This document shows positions 61,927 to 64,000 of a DNA stretch of 64,000 nt, piece by piece (the first letter of the stretch is position 1; the number at the start of each line of letters is the position of its first letter). The position numbers and the translations under genes were made by a program. Source of the DNA: Synchiropus splendidus (Eukaryota; Chordata; Actinopteri; Syngnathiformes; Callionymidae); contig NC_071336.1 in assembly GCF_027744825.2 (NCBI RefSeq), positions 18,136,501 through 18,200,500 of the forward strand, written 5' to 3'. Below the pieces are notes generated by a model that worked only from the letters and a program-made list of their open reading frames with translations, was not told the DNA's origin and did no database searches.

Positions 61927-61980
61927 ATGGACACTGCAGGGATTTTCCCTCTACTGTTGCTCTGTGGATGTCTGCCAACA
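61927..61980 (+). CDS. First coding exon (signal peptide) of an unidentified secreted or membrane protein
   Basis: An ATG in gagcATGG context opens 18 codons reading MDTAGIFPLLLLCGCLPT, followed by a GT-consistent donor (aca|gtaagc). The charged start, Leu-rich core and small/polar end form a classic cleavable signal peptide, and the exon length is typical of Ig-superfamily signal exons. The next exon was not found in the remaining 2 kb, so intron 1 is longer than the window. A CTAT microsatellite starts 6 bases after the exon. Confidence 0.6.
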
Positions 61981-61986
61981 GTAAGC

Positions 61987-62128
<142 letters not shown>

Positions 62129-64000
62129 GTGTCTGCTGCTTATAGAAATTATATTGATATACTTTTTTAAGTTTGGCACTTTATTTATTCAAAATAAACA
62201 CATTAATTTTAACAGTAAAATAATTTATAAACTTTTTGTTCATGTTGCCAAAAACACAACTCTGTCTTGATGGATGTAGATTTATCCAATTTGATTACTT
62301 CAGCTATTTTAACAATACAGTTCCGTGTTTAAAATCAGTATGATGTATTGAAGTGTTTATTTTCAGACTCACAGTTCTCCATCAATGAACAAATGTCAAG
62401 TTTGTATTTGAAAGCTTCTTTCCGTCTTCCTATCTGAAATATCTGATCTATTTTTTGTGTCAATATCTTGTCGATTGACATAACTCACCACTGACAGCTC
62501 ATGCATCATTACATCATTACAGCATTATACGGTAGAGAGATTGTAAAGGAGACGATTGAACAACGTATTATATTAGATCCATCCAAAATTAGATTTTCAT
62601 TACATTCCGTGCCTCAGACACGAAACACAAGTTGCATGTGGGTGACGTCATAGTGCAGTATAATGCAAATAATAATGTTGTTTTATCTTAGAGGAGGAGG
62701 AATACAGCATTTTGTTAAATCAGCAAATATGTCAGGGGGAATATCATTTACATTTTTATCACATTGTTTTGTGGCTTGCTTTTGCATGGATGAACTGGTC
62801 AAGATGAAAGACATCTCATGTGGGGTATGAAAAAGACTGCTGACATTTGTGGAGTCATGACACTTCATGGAGCAGATGTACAAGATGAGGGTCTTGAGAC
62901 GTTTGCGCAATGTAGAAACATTTAGACTAAAACACACACAATACAATGTAGCAGCTTCTTGGATGCACTAAAAAAAAAGACAAAAAGAATGAGAAAAAAG
63001 CATTTTGAAGTCGTCGAAAACACTGCTGATTCTAAAAGTGATCAGCATTTGTGCTCTTACTGCCTCTAACAATCTACACTCAAGCTCACTTGCAGATGTC
63101 TGGAAATCAAAACTGACTCCATTAAGAAACAGCAGAGGAAAAGAAAATACATTAAAAAGTGAGAATGAATTCTAGCGTCACTCCTCATTCATACTGTCAC
63201 AGTAGTTTTGCTCTTGTTAGGAGCAGAAGTTGACAATAGTTCTTCCATGCGTGTCCTGTCTGTCTGACAGGTAATCACCGTAGCTGTTCCGCTCATGCTA
63301 GAAAATAACACATAAATATACAGTTGATTATATTCCATGATGAGCCTGTCATATATCAGACGTCACACGTACTCTGTCCTGGACAAAACAAAACAAAACT
63401 GACAGTGAGCATCTCTCCGTCTGTCCTTTAACTTCTCACGGTGCACTGGTTAGTCTCCAGGGAGTAAAACAGTGAAGCGTTTGTTGACAGTATCCACTGG
63501 CTTCCTATGGTCAGAAGAATTTAATGGCTTTCTGAAGTTCTCCTGTTGCAGACTAAGATCTCATACACTGTTTCATGTCTTGTGAGGACACATGTGCTAA
63601 CTGGCCACAGGAACTCCTCTAGGGAGTTAAAAAGTTTCCTCTAAGTGACTGAAGGTATCTGTGTGTAACAAGGCTGACAGACATATTTCTTTGCTTATGT
63701 CATCAAATCTTCTCTTTGTGTGTAAGTCATGAGACTTAAATCTCAACCAGGAGCATGAGGGTCTGGTATAGACAGTAGCACAGTACGTTGGGTCTAAAAT
63801 GTCCCCTTTCTCCTGCTCTCCCATGTTTACTGCCTTACATTAGGGTTTGACCTGTGCTACCCCAAGTCTACAGCTTGAATTACTTCAAGCTTTCAGGATC
63901 AAATGAAGAACTTTTTGACCTGACACAAAGCAGAGGGTCGATTTATGATGCAATGCCTGTACAGAGGAGCAAATGGCTGAATGGGTTAATTCATTCAGTT
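62129..64000. other. Probable intron, nothing recognised
   Basis: No exon could be supported on either strand. It is presumably intron 1 of the gene starting at 61927, but this is inference. Confidence 0.4.

Overview
The window is vertebrate nuclear DNA, almost certainly from a ray-finned (percomorph-type) fish. Genes are split by many short GT-AG introns, proteins match vertebrate families over their full length, and the retroelements are the RTE/Rex3-like, L2/Rex1-like and Ty3/gypsy types usual in teleosts. Long TA, CTAT and CACT microsatellites are frequent. No prokaryotic, organellar, tRNA or rRNA feature was seen.

Layout. (1) About 0.7-14.5 kb: a segmental tandem duplication. Each copy carries a three-exon stefin-type cystatin gene plus the same degenerate transposon debris, and a decayed RTE/Rex3-like LINE lies between the copies. 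(2) 15.9-26.6 kb: mix23 (minus) and fam162a (plus) are divergent and share a roughly 200-bp promoter. kpna1 (minus), with 13 coding exons and 538 residues, converges on fam162a. The order cystatin - MIX23 - FAM162A - KPNA1 is, from memory, that of human 3q21, so this is an old syntenic block. (3) 28.6-34.7 kb: two tandem seven-exon genes for eight-pass membrane proteins that look TspO/MBR-like. Their exon lengths are identical and each encodes 314 residues. (4) 36.1-43.7 kb: cenpc, 17 coding exons and 898 residues, with two tryptophan-containing CENP-C-type motifs and a C-terminal cupin. (5) 44.7-64 kb: gene-poor and repeat-rich. It holds a possible last exon of a minus-strand gene, a frameshifted Ig-superfamily relic, a ~183-bp tandem array with an inverted lead unit, several transposon fragments, and one convincing signal-peptide exon on the plus strand whose gene continues outside the part I could decipher.

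Functionally this is housekeeping plus accessory material: cytosolic cysteine-protease inhibitors, two mitochondrial proteins from one bidirectional promoter, a nuclear import adaptor, an inner-kinetochore scaffold, and a little-characterised membrane-protein pair. The two observations I rate highest are the replacement-only divergence of the cystatin duplicates around an unchanged central exon, and the TspO-like tandem pair.

All exon boundaries were read by hand from splice consensus and reading-frame continuity; no alignment software was used. Human comparisons come from memory of the protein families.
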